A stretch of 64,000 nucleotides of DNA from positions 74,467,395 through 74,531,394 of the forward strand of contig NC_081833.1 in assembly GCF_030867095.1 (NCBI RefSeq). Direction: 5' to 3'. The translations under genes and the position numbers were made by a program. This document shows, piece by piece, positions 12,018-21,300 of the stretch. The DNA comes from Alligator mississippiensis (taxonomy: Eukaryota > Chordata > Crocodylia > Alligatoridae). A model generated the notes under the pieces. That model was not told the DNA's origin. It searched no databases and was given only the letters and a program-made list of their open reading frames with translations. Numbering within the stretch: position 1 is the first letter of the stretch; each line of letters starts with the position of its first letter.

Positions 12018-12036
12018 GCCCTCTGGGACTTGTAGT
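12018..12036 (-). promoter_or_regulatory. ZNF143-type site, third copy, reversed
   Basis: On the minus strand the sequence reads ACTACAAGTCCCAG, an exact fit to the first 14 positions. It makes three such sites within 100 bp. Confidence 0.7.
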
Positions 12037-12120
12037 CACTGGGACGATGAAGGGCGGCTGCCGGGAAGCGGCGGCAACGCGCCTGCGCGGCCTCTCGGGG
12101 AGGGGGAGCGGGTGGCGGCG

Positions 12121-12130
12121 GCGCATGCGC
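12121..12130. promoter_or_regulatory. NRF1 site
   Basis: GCGCATGCGC is a perfect palindromic NRF1 core, about 30-40 bp upstream of the likely transcription start. A further GCCTGCGCGG half-site lies at about 12081. Confidence 0.85.
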
Positions 12131-12148
12131 GCTGGCGCGGCGGAGATC

Positions 12149-12158
12149 TCTCGCGAGG
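12149..12158. promoter_or_regulatory. CGCG element (BANP-binding type)
   Basis: TCTCGCGAGG matches the CGCG-element consensus TCTCGCGAGA at nine of ten positions, with the palindromic core CTCGCGAG intact at 12150-12157. BANP protein is the known, methylation-sensitive binder of this element. Its presence just upstream of the first exon of BANP suggests autoregulation (inference). Confidence 0.8.
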
Positions 12159-12159
12159 A

Positions 12160-12216
12160 AGGACGCCATTATCGCAGCCGCTCGACAAACACCACGAGAA
12201 TTCGGCCCCGCACACG
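12160..12216 (+). other. BANP: BANP exon 1 (non-coding, 5' end approximate)
   Basis: The 3' boundary is a donor, CACACG|GTAACC, at 12216/12217. The 5' boundary is inferred from the promoter elements and is uncertain by tens of bases. No ATG lies in this stretch. The exon joins to the acceptor at 34334/34335 over a 22-kb intron. Confidence 0.6.
12164..12172 (-). promoter_or_regulatory. YY1-type site near the transcription start
   Basis: CGCCATTAT is the reverse of a YY1-like ATGGCG core, immediately downstream of the CGCG element. YY1 sites are often placed just at or after the start of CpG promoters, so the start of transcription is probably near here. Confidence 0.55.
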
Positions 12217-12509
12217 GTAACCGCGGCCCCCGCGGCCGCCGGCTCGGGCTGGGCTCCCCGGGGGCCGCCCTCCGCCCGGCCCGCCGCTCCCCGCCTCCAC
12301 CCGCCGCCTCCGGGAGGGCCCGCGGCGGGGGAGGGGCGGCTGCCTCACAACCCCCCCCATGCAGGCGGGGGGAGGGGCGGGGCGGACCATTCCCCCCTCC
12401 CCCCCGCCTCCGGCCCGCTGGGCCTGCGCCTGGGCCTGGGCTTTCCTCGGGGGGGGGCCTTCACTGGGCGACGTGGGGGGGGGGCGCTCTTCTCTACCGC
12501 CTGGCGGGC

Positions 12510-12780
12510 TTTACAATTATTTTTGGTGCTTGGTCAGCAATTTTTGTGTCCCCCCCCCCCCCCCCCATTATAAATATGTAAAGTTATATTTTAAAATTAT
12601 TTTTGGTGCTTGGTCAGCAATTTTTGTCTCCCCCCCCCCTTTATAAATATGTAAAGTTATATATTATATCTCCCACCCCCCCCTTTATAAATATGTAAAG
12701 TTATATATTATATCTTTATAAAGGGGGTGGGGGTGTAAAGATGTAAAGTTATATATTTATACATCATCTCTTTATAAAGA
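12510..12780 (+). repeat. C-tract/AT tandem repeats with a G/C hairpin
   Basis: A unit of AATTATTTTTGGTGCTTGGT, then CAGCAATTTTTGT, a C-run, and ATAAATATGTAAAGTTATAT occurs twice (from about 12513 and 12595), and its tail recurs twice more. A C-rich arm at 12672-12691 (CCCACC...CTTTATAAA) and a G-rich arm at 12715-12733 (TTTATAAAGGGGGTGGGGG) are complementary across a 23-nt loop. The block abuts the CpG island in intron 1. Confidence 0.85.
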
Positions 12781-12916
12781 GGGAGCTGTAAGGAGGGGGT
12801 GGGGGTCGGACAAATGGGCTGAGGTGCCCCCCCCCGCCCCGGTCCCTGCACTGAGCCACCCGGATACATGCCCGTCCCCCCCAACTTTGAAGTGTCGTTG
12901 GACTCTTGAAGTGCTT

Positions 12917-12936
12917 TTTTTTTTTTTTTTTTTTTC
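12917..12936 (+). repeat. Poly-T tract
   Basis: A homopolymer run of about 20 T in intron 1. There is no sign of an adjacent processed copy. Confidence 0.8.
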
Positions 12937-13289
12937 TCTCTGTGATGTGGTCAAAACGAGCAGGTTTCTCATCAAAGCCGTGTCCTTCTGTTAGTGGTGG
13001 GGAGGCGAGAGCGGGGGGGTCTAATTTGCCTGGGTGTGTTTTCATTTTTTGTATCCTTAAGGGAGGGTTTTCGCAGGAGTAGGTTTTAAATCCTTGTAAA
13101 TTTCATTTTTTTGAAAGCTGTGTGTTTGTTTGTGTGTGCATGTGCGTGCGTGTCCTGTCTCTCCCCCCAGTGACAGGTCCTGTTGAGAAGTGTTTTTGTT
13201 TGGTTATTCCTGGGGGGGAAGTACAGCATTTTGTTTGCTTATTTTGTCTGCAGTTTGTTACTTCTTTAGTTCTACAGTTTACTGAGTTT

Positions 13290-13292
<3 letters not shown>

Positions 13293-13366
<74 letters not shown>
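13293..13366 (+). repeat. (GT)n microsatellite
   Basis: A perfect GT tract of about 37 units, able to form Z-DNA. Confidence 0.97.
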
Positions 13367-13372
<6 letters not shown>

Positions 13373-13530
13373 CTACTTGGATATCTATCTACATCTGCCT
13401 AGACATCTACTTTCATCCACTTGGATATCTGCTTAGACACCTTCACCCGCTTGGATACTGCTTAGACATCTACCTAGACATCCACTTAGACGTCTACCTA
13501 GAGATCTATAGAGAGAGTGAGCTAGATAGG
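13367..13530 (+). repeat. Degenerate 'TAGACATCTACC' tandem repeat
   Basis: Directly after the GT tract comes a run of diverged 10-16-bp units built from CTACTTGGATATCT and CTTAGACATCTACC. It ends in GATAGGTAGGTATCTATAT and runs into the 3' end of a CR1. Confidence 0.7.
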
Positions 13531-13544
13531 TAGGTATCTATATT

Positions 13545-14041
13545 TTTATAGTTTCATAGTAGCTAGAGTCAGGAGGGACCTGAACAGATCATCTGGCCTG
13601 ACCCCCTGCCACAGGCAGGAATGAATGCTGGGTTCACAAGACCCCAGACAGGTGATCGTCCAACCTCCTCTTGAATTTGCCCAAGGTAGGGGCGAGGACC
13701 ACTTCCCTGGGAAGTTGGTTCCAGATTTTGGCCACACTAACTGTAAAATATTGCCTTCTGATCTCTACCCTAATCCTATTCTCCATCAGCTTATGACCAT
13801 TGTTCCTCGTCACCCCAGGTGGTGCTGGGGAGAAAAGGACTCTGCCTATTTGCTGTTGATCCCCCCTGATGAGCTTGTAGGCAGCCACTAGGTGCCCCCT
13901 CAGCCTCTTCCTGCTGAGGCTGAACAGGTTCAGGTCCCTCAGTCTCTCCTCCTCGTAGGGCCTGTCCTGCTGCCCTCTCACCAAGTGGGTGGCCCTCCTC
14001 TGAACCCTCTCCAGGCTGGCCACATCCCTTTTGAAGTGCAA
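13545..14041 (-). mobile_element. CR1 LINE, 3' part (RT C-terminal region)
   Basis: The minus strand keeps an open frame of 135 codons ending the CR1 ORF2: LERVQRRATHLVRGQQ, then YEEERLRDLNLFSLSRKRLR, then NRIRVEIRRQYFTVSVAKIW and NQLPREVV..LGKFKRRLDD. This is the conserved thumb/C-terminal segment after the RT domain. The copy is 5'-truncated near 14041 and ends in the CR1 3' tail near 13549. Intactness suggests a fairly recent insertion. Confidence 0.9.
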
Positions 14042-16935
14042 ATATATATATATTAATTTCCCATATTTCTGTTAGTCTCATATGCAGTAAAGCGGGGAGG
14101 GTGGGGAGAGAAACATTTGCTGTGTAAAATGCCCTGTGCAATCACAAATCTATCAATGGGTGCATGTATAGTAATTGAGATTATCTTTAAGCCCTGAATG
14201 CTTGTGTTTTCAGTTGCGTACTTTTAATAGTTTCTGTTCACACCATGAATTTATTTCACTGCATATTAAATGAATGTCCTGTAAAATATAACAGAATGAA
14301 CAATTCTTAATTGGTCCTGAGACGTTGCAGTGAACTTCCGTAAGGATGCCAGGCCTTGCCTTGGCCAGAAGCTCAGACTTGGGTAATATGCCGAGCTGCA
14401 CGTCAAGAAGAATGACATGATAAATGTTTAGGGCAGTTAAAAGATTGAATCCAGTTTTGATGAATGGGAACATCCTTTTTGTTTCCAGGAGTGGGCATAA
14501 TTTTTGGCTGTTTGTCCTGATTTCTGATTTATAATAACAGTAACAGCCTTTTAATGTCTGGATCCAGCAATGTTTATCAGGTGGCTGCAATGCAGACCTA
14601 AAATGTTAAGGTTCCTTAAACGAGTAATACTATTATTAACACTCAGTGCTACAGAAATCCAATGGATGCTAATTCACTGTCTGAGATGTTTAGCACCAGT
14701 ATTCCACCAGTTTATATTCTGCTAAATTATTTTTTAATTTATTTTTTAAAATAATTTTAATTATTTTATCCCAACGCATGTTTCATGGACATCAGTAACG
14801 TGTTTCTGAAGCATACAAGGTGTGTGTGTGGGGAGGGTATGTATGTACATGCACACATACCAAAAAGGCATCCTGTCGATGTTCTGATTCTGCCATGATC
14901 ACTTAGTATGCTTCAACTATCTAAGTCACATTTGCAGTGACTTGTATTGGCATCATGTAGGTTGTCTGTAGCCCTTATTATAATAATCATTTTCTCCAAA
15001 CTTTTCAAGCTGAGTAACACTTGCCCATGAAAAATGAGGTGGAATCACAGAACATCTGCATTTTCTTTTTATCAGCATTTCCATGGTCTCGTATTTTTAA
15101 CTGAAGTAGAAATTAGGTTTGGAATCCCTGCCATTGTTAAAATGCATACTTAAGGATACATCTCTCAATTACAGCAGTCATTTGATTTTTAAGAGAAGAT
15201 CATCCCTTGTCTGTGTGCATGGAGGCACACAACCCTCCCCCTCCCCCCCCCAACCCACAAATAAAAAACAAACCCCCCAAAATCTGCTTGTTCCAGGGTG
15301 CTGCAGAAAGACTTATTCTAAACCAGCCAACGGGGAACATGTAGCTGGATTGTATGCAGAACTGCTGGCTGGACACTTTCATTATGTAGTAGTTATGTTA
15401 TGCATGCTAAACTTTTGTGTTTCCAATAAAATCTTATTTTTGTGGATTTACTTTCTCTTGGTCTGGAACATGGTTCTTATGATTTTTAACTACTGAAATC
15501 CTTTCTTTTTTGGTTTACATATTGATTTAAAACAGTGAACACTTAGCCTTATTTCCTTTTTAAAATAGAAATATAGGGCACAGTGTCTTTGAATTAAAAG
15601 AAGGGTCTCTCTGAGGTTTTGAAAAATGCTACCTTTAAATTTTTGACTCAGTCTGGCACCACAGCATCTAAAAGCATTAGTCAAAGTGCACAGTGTCTTA
15701 AAATTATTTTACTTTACACTGTATTGTGAGGCCATAAATAACTCATGTTGACAGTCATTCACTGGAGAAGGCACCCTCTATAATACCTGCCTGTGAAATG
15801 TAATGTAAAAACTATGCGTTTTTAGCTCAAGTTACTTTTCCTTAATTGTGAAATAATGAAGCTATCTAAAAAACAAACACCTTTGTGTCAGTCATGCATA
15901 TTTGTAGAAGTGTAAAACAAGATGAGAAAACCAAAATAACACGACACTTGATGGGATGGTTCATGTACCCATTGACAGATTAGTTAGTGCATGAACTTTT
16001 GAGACTTAGACCTCTTATTTTTTAAATAAGCTTAACAAGTGATGTAAGCCCCCTCCCTCTCCCCCTAAAAAATCACACTAGGAAAATGATGTAAATTCAG
16101 TCCGTGGTGAAGAACTTGATTATTTAGTGTCTTTGTGGTAATACATTGCTCTTCATTTATTCTTAGAATTTATCCTCAGGTAGAATTTAGTGTCAATTTT
16201 ATCCCTTCATCTAGCTTAATAGAGTAACATTTGTTTTGGAAGGCCTGATAATTTTAAACAGTGAAGCTCCCTTTTAGCAGTCAAAAATGGTCATTTACAC
16301 AAGATAAATGTTATGCTCTCACTTTTTAGTTTCCCTTTCCTTATTGGGAAATGAGCAATCAACTTAGTTCACCGCATGTACGTTTTGGCGGCTGCCTTTT
16401 TTCTAAATTAGCTTATTGGAAACTATAAGGTTCAACTTGGGTTGACTGTTAAGTCATAAAATTGTAGCAACATACAGAAGCTTAAAAAGTGCACATGCTA
16501 GGAGGAATATAAGGACATATCTGCCTTGGAAGCATCTTGAGAGACATCTCGTGAATTTGTATAAGTCGTATTGCATAAATATTTCCCGTCTTTCCTTTTG
16601 GAATGTAAGTACGTCCAAATCTCTAGTCCCTATAATTTTTTTTTAATGGAAAATGTCTACTTATACTACAGACAGATGGAGAGAGGAAATATTTCAAATC
16701 CTGCCTTTAATCTGAAGCGTTTCTCATTTGGAGTACATCAGTACTGTAAGATAGGTTCCTCCCAGTTACAGGGGCTGATATGCAGTGTGTTACCATATGT
16801 TGTGGTGTGGCTGTTCACTTTTTATGGTGCTTTTAAGGCACCTGAAATGCGAATGTTATGCCCCTCTATGCTCTAAGCCTGCTTTTCTGGCACAAATAAG
16901 GCAGTTTTGAGGCAATATATATTTGTAGTACTAAT
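14042..16935. other. Intron 1, no feature recognised
   Basis: AT-rich intronic sequence with a few C- and T-runs. The open frames at 14210-15684 show no conserved motif. Confidence 0.55.
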
Positions 16936-17235
16936 TCATAGATTTCATAGACATTAGGGCTGGAAGGGACCTCGGAAGATCATCGAGTCCAGCCCCCCGC
17001 CCAAAGGGCAGGACGTCAGCTGGGGTCATAGGATCCCAGCAAGATAAGCATCCAGTTTCATCTTGAAGGTGTTCAGTGAAGGCGCTTGAACAACCTCCGG
17101 TGGCAGGCTGTTCCAGACCTTGGGGGCTCGGACAGTAAAGAAATTCTTCCTTATGTCCAGCCTGAAACGATCTTGTAGTAGTAATTCTTCCTTATGTCCA
17201 GCCTGAAACGATCTTGTAGTAGTATGTTGGGCGTC
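16936..17235 (-). mobile_element. CR1 LINE 3' end with an internal 41-bp duplication
   Basis: On the minus strand the frame reads LLQDRFRLDIRKNFFTVRAP, then KVWNSLPPEVVQAPSLNTFK, the last part of CR1 ORF2. The plus-strand 3' tail begins TTCATAGACATTAGGGCTGG. A 41-bp block (17143-17183) is repeated in tandem at 17184-17224. Confidence 0.9.
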
Positions 17236-17540
17236 ATGGCCGTGGGGTGATATTTCCCTGAGTTCAAAAAAACCTTGCTCATTTTTGTAAGACGAAAGCC
17301 TCCCGTGAGACCATAACAATGCAACTTTGCCAGAATGATATTAAGATTTAGCATACAGGCCAAAAATATAGGGTCTTGGGTCTGGTTGTGGAAGGCCAGA
17401 ATTAAGTGGTATATTTTATAGGGCTTCCCAGAGGAGATGAAATTCAGGTAGAGAACTTCTCCCTGGATAATAGTGCTAGTCATTAAAAGTTCTGTCTTTC
17501 CTACTTTTCAGCATGGCCCTGAACAGAGTATTCAGTTTAG

Positions 17541-17725
17541 CAGGGGTGGCCAGCCAGCAGCATACGTGCCAGAAGTGGCACAGGCAGCCTCTGCATGTGG
17601 CAGACTGGGGAGGAGACAAGCAGCAGATCAGGGAGGAAACAAAGCAGAGCAGCAGATCTGGCAGGGGGCAAGGGAATGAAGTGACGCTTGGGGAAGGTGT
17701 GGGGCTAATTTGTAGCACGCCTGCC
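17541..17725. mobile_element. Possible hAT MITE fragment (CAGGGGTGGCCA end)
   Basis: CAGGGGTGGCCAGCC at 17541 looks like the left terminus of a common hAT non-autonomous family. The inner sequence repeats GTGGCA motifs. I could not find the matching right terminus or a target-site duplication, so the element is either broken or the call is wrong. Confidence 0.3.
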
Positions 17726-18189
17726 AAAAAGCTTGTTTCCCACTGGATAGTATGTGAATGGTGGTTTAGAGATGATGCTGACCCTTGAAGTATTTGTTCT
17801 CGAGACTTTATAAAAAGCTGTGTGTGATGTGAATTACTTGTGAATCACTTGTGTTGGTGGTGACTGGTGATTACAACACTTAGCACTAGCTAAAGTTTCA
17901 CCACGGTCTTTGGAGTGGAAACTGCTATCCTTTGAGCTACATATGGGAAGTACAGGCACAAATAACCTTTATGAGGTGTGTGGGGTGGGAGGTACAGGGT
18001 CAGTCAGATGATCGGATATATTTCTGGACACAGTTGCAGTCTGGGAATGAAAGAAGAGAGCTGGTTTTAGTGATACAGTGTACCTAGTCTTAAAACTGGA
18101 AAAAGACCTTGTGTTTATCCCGACTTAATGGAAAATAATGTTCATTAAGTATAGAGGGCTGTCAGTATCAGCCTTGAAATATATTATCT

Positions 18190-18336
18190 GAAGCCTTGAA
18201 AGTGAAAGGAGCTAGTGGATTTAAGGGCTGGTAATACCACACCACTCGCAGTGTTGTACACTTAATGAGCATTGTTTATAGGGCTGTCAGCAGCGTGCTT
18301 CCAAAACTGACTAACTCCTTTCGTTTTCAAGGCGTC
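18190..18336. repeat. Inverted repeat, 27-bp arms
   Basis: The left arm 18190-18216 (GAAGCCTTGAAAGTGAAAGG...) and right arm 18310-18336 (ACTAACTCCTTTCGTTTTCA...) pair at 23 of 27 positions across a 93-bp spacer. Nearby, the motif TATAG(A)GGGCTGTCAG occurs twice in direct orientation (about 18150 and 18278). This is probably the remnant of a MITE of the 'AGGGCTGTCA' type. Confidence 0.5.
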
Positions 18337-21300
18337 TGATAGTGGCCCCGTGACAGCTTTTCCCCCTTCTCCCTTTCTGTGCAGTTAGCTGGAATGCAGT
18401 TATGTGAAAAATAGACAACAGGGCTAAAGGACGTTGCACATTTAAGCAATTTATGCAGTTACCCAATATGCAGATAACTAATGTTTGTTTCACTGCAAGA
18501 ACCAGACAGTGGATCTGGATTGGTACTGTTCCAGCGAGGGTAATTATGCACTTATGTGGTGTACTGTATCTCTAAGTAGGCATAGAATAGAGCCCTGTGT
18601 GTTAGAACTTTTTGAATAGTTTTAATTGCTAAATTTAATCATTTGTATAAGTAATATCAAGTAAAACTGCCCCATTTACTAAAAAATCCAGTTTATTACA
18701 GTTTCAGTTTTCTGATGAAAAACCGAACGAATATTTTTTTCAGTAACACTCAATAATGTCCCTATAAAACACATGAAGTATCTCTTTAACCAGTTCTAGT
18801 ATTTAAGCTGCTATTAATATCAATTTTTCATGTTAAGCTTGCATAAAAGCAACTTCCAAATACATTAAATAGCAATATTTATTAATTTGTAAACTCAGGT
18901 GAAAATTGGATTAGCAGTCTTTATTACTTTCTTGGTGCAAATTTAGGATTTCCAATGTGGGCCAGTTTGCTCTTGGCCAAATCCATTCTCTCAGAACTCA
19001 TCCATTTACCTCTTTCCATGTGGAAAGGTCCTAGCTTGCGTCCATGACTCCATCCTTCCTTTCCTTCTGGTTACTTCTCTGTAGGTTTGGAATAAATGTT
19101 GGCGGAGGATAAGTGAGGTTCCTGATAATGTGGCTCTCTTGAAGTAGACCTGGCTGAAGCAAGAGCTGGTGAAGAGTTGGTCATAAGGTCATCATGTAAA
19201 TGCCATGGTATCCATCAGATTTGTGAGCAGACTGAGCAGCCTTTCCCACTGAGGCTCAAAACCTGTCCGGTTCTCCTGCACAGGGAACAGTGTTGGGGAC
19301 CTCTTCGGGGAGGAAGCTACATGGAGATTTCCATCCATAGTCCGTGAAAGACATTGGGTTGTACTTTGGTAATTAGGTTACTCTATTCGGTAGAACCAGA
19401 TAAAGATACAGACTTGATATTCATTATTTTCCTGTATGCTCAGTCTTTTGTTATTAAGATGTCAACTGTAATTTTTAAAATGTGGAGATTTATTTTTATT
19501 TTAAATTCTTAAGTTGTCATGCTGACATTGGGTGAGGTGGATAGTGGAAATCAAGAAGATTCAGCTAAAGGTAATGAAAAGTGTGACAGTTTCTCTAAAG
19601 CCTCTTCATTTGGATAAATTATCTGCTGCAGGACCATTCATATTTTCAGTTATTTTTGGCTAAGAGAAGTCAACTAATTTGTAACACTTCCAGGTAATTG
19701 TAGACACTCAGAAGAAAATAGAGTAAGGTAATGAGATCTCAGTACCGTTCTTAAGCACCCACTCAACTTTTTAGAAATCCATGGGCTTCATAAGAATGGA
19801 ATAATTGAAAGAGCAACTGGTATGACCTTACCCTACAGACTGAGCTTACACATTTAATTTATTTGGGAATAGGTATGGATAGAAGCTCAGTTTGACTGTT
19901 CAACAAGAACTTTACTAAGTACTATATAAATAGTTACTGTAGTGTGAATATCTTTTCCCGAAGATTCTCCTGAATTTAAGGGCCATAATTTTGGGGGGTT
20001 GTGTTGCCAGCTATGGGTTTGGATTTGACTTAACACAGTTACTTTTCTAGTGAGATTCAGTTATTATACCACTGTGCGGTTTATAATGCAATCTGGGTTT
20101 TTTTTTGCCATTTCTGATGGCTATTTAAAATGAATAAAATGAGGTTTCCACTTTAAGCATGTCAGTTCACATCAGAGATACAGGTTTTTAGATCCTTAGG
20201 TAGTACAAAAGTGAACTGGAAATTCTAAATATGTGCTTGAGATCCCATTTTCAGAAAGTCAAGGCTGCAATTAAATGCTGAACTTATGTATACTCCTTAG
20301 ACCATGTTCACATGAAAATGCCCAGTTATGCATCTGAAGCTTAAATGAATAAATGTATTTTTAAAATATTTCTTTAAATTTGGTTTTACTCTGCTGGGTT
20401 ACTGACCTGCATTTACCTTTTCTTTATACTTATGCTGAGGACTGTATTAGATGGTGGATTGTAACAGTGAGATCCATATCAGTCTAAGGGGTACTGTCAA
20501 AATTATGAGGCTGGCTGCACCTCTCTCTTTTTCCTTTCTGCTCTTCCAGAGCTGTCCCAGTTAGGTGTGAGGCTTCATGCAACATTTTGGGAATGCATGT
20601 CACAATATCTTATTCCTGGGCCTGGGCTTGAGCCACGATACTTTATCAGCTATTCTTACCCTGCTGATCAAACTGAGTCTCTCTTTCTTTTGTGAGCCTG
20701 ACCAGATGTTTGTAATGACCAAACAGCCTTCTTAACATATAAGCATTATGCATTTAAAGCAAGAAAATGCCTATACACAAGCCTTCTAACATAAAGCTCA
20801 TTGGTGAAAAGGCAAGCCTAGCTTCTTCATGTGGGTTGCTCCTCCTGTGTCACTGAAGAGCTCTTACAGAGCTGTTACATTTCCATTAATGAGTGAAGCG
20901 TCTCTTACCTGTGTCACCTAGCTGTTATATGTTTAATCCTAATATTTTCAAGTGCTTTGAGACCCTCCCATGGACACTACACAGACAAAACACTTACGAA
21001 TACAAAATTAATCGTCGTGGCTCCTGTGTAATTTATTTACATGATGCAATATCACACCTGTTGAGCAAAGTTTAGCTTGGTTCATCCGTTCATTCACCCA
21101 GCTCATCATTGTTAAGCAAGAAGATCCTCTTTGCCAGATGATCTGGCTTGCAACAATATGGTGCAGAATTTGGGCTTAATTATACTTGTATCCTGACAGT
21201 TTCTTGTCTCTGCTTATTACCACAACAAAAAAGAAAGTTACTTTAATTTTATATCATGGGAACATTATTTTGTTGGGAGTATATGAAAGCACCACGGGAT

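Larger units (their letters stand above)
11920..12520 (+). promoter_or_regulatory. CpG-island promoter of BANP
   Basis: This is an abrupt island of GC-rich, CpG-dense sequence in an AT-rich window. It contains the non-coding first exon of BANP and a dense cluster of sites for activators of housekeeping promoters: ZNF143-type, NRF1, CTCGCGAG and YY1-type. No TATA box is seen, which fits a dispersed-start CpG promoter. The 3' part is dominated by G/C runs such as GGGGGAGGGGCGGGGCGG that could form G-quadruplexes. A divergent minus-strand transcript is possible, but I found no exon for one. Confidence 0.9.

Noticed and set aside
11746-12573. 275-codon open frame across the promoter
   Set aside because: CpG islands lack stop codons by composition. 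The frame crosses promoter elements and the exon 1 donor, and the residue mix (P, G, R, A runs) is compositional.
13122-13436. Open frame with long VCVCVC run
   Set aside because: It is the translation of the GT microsatellite.
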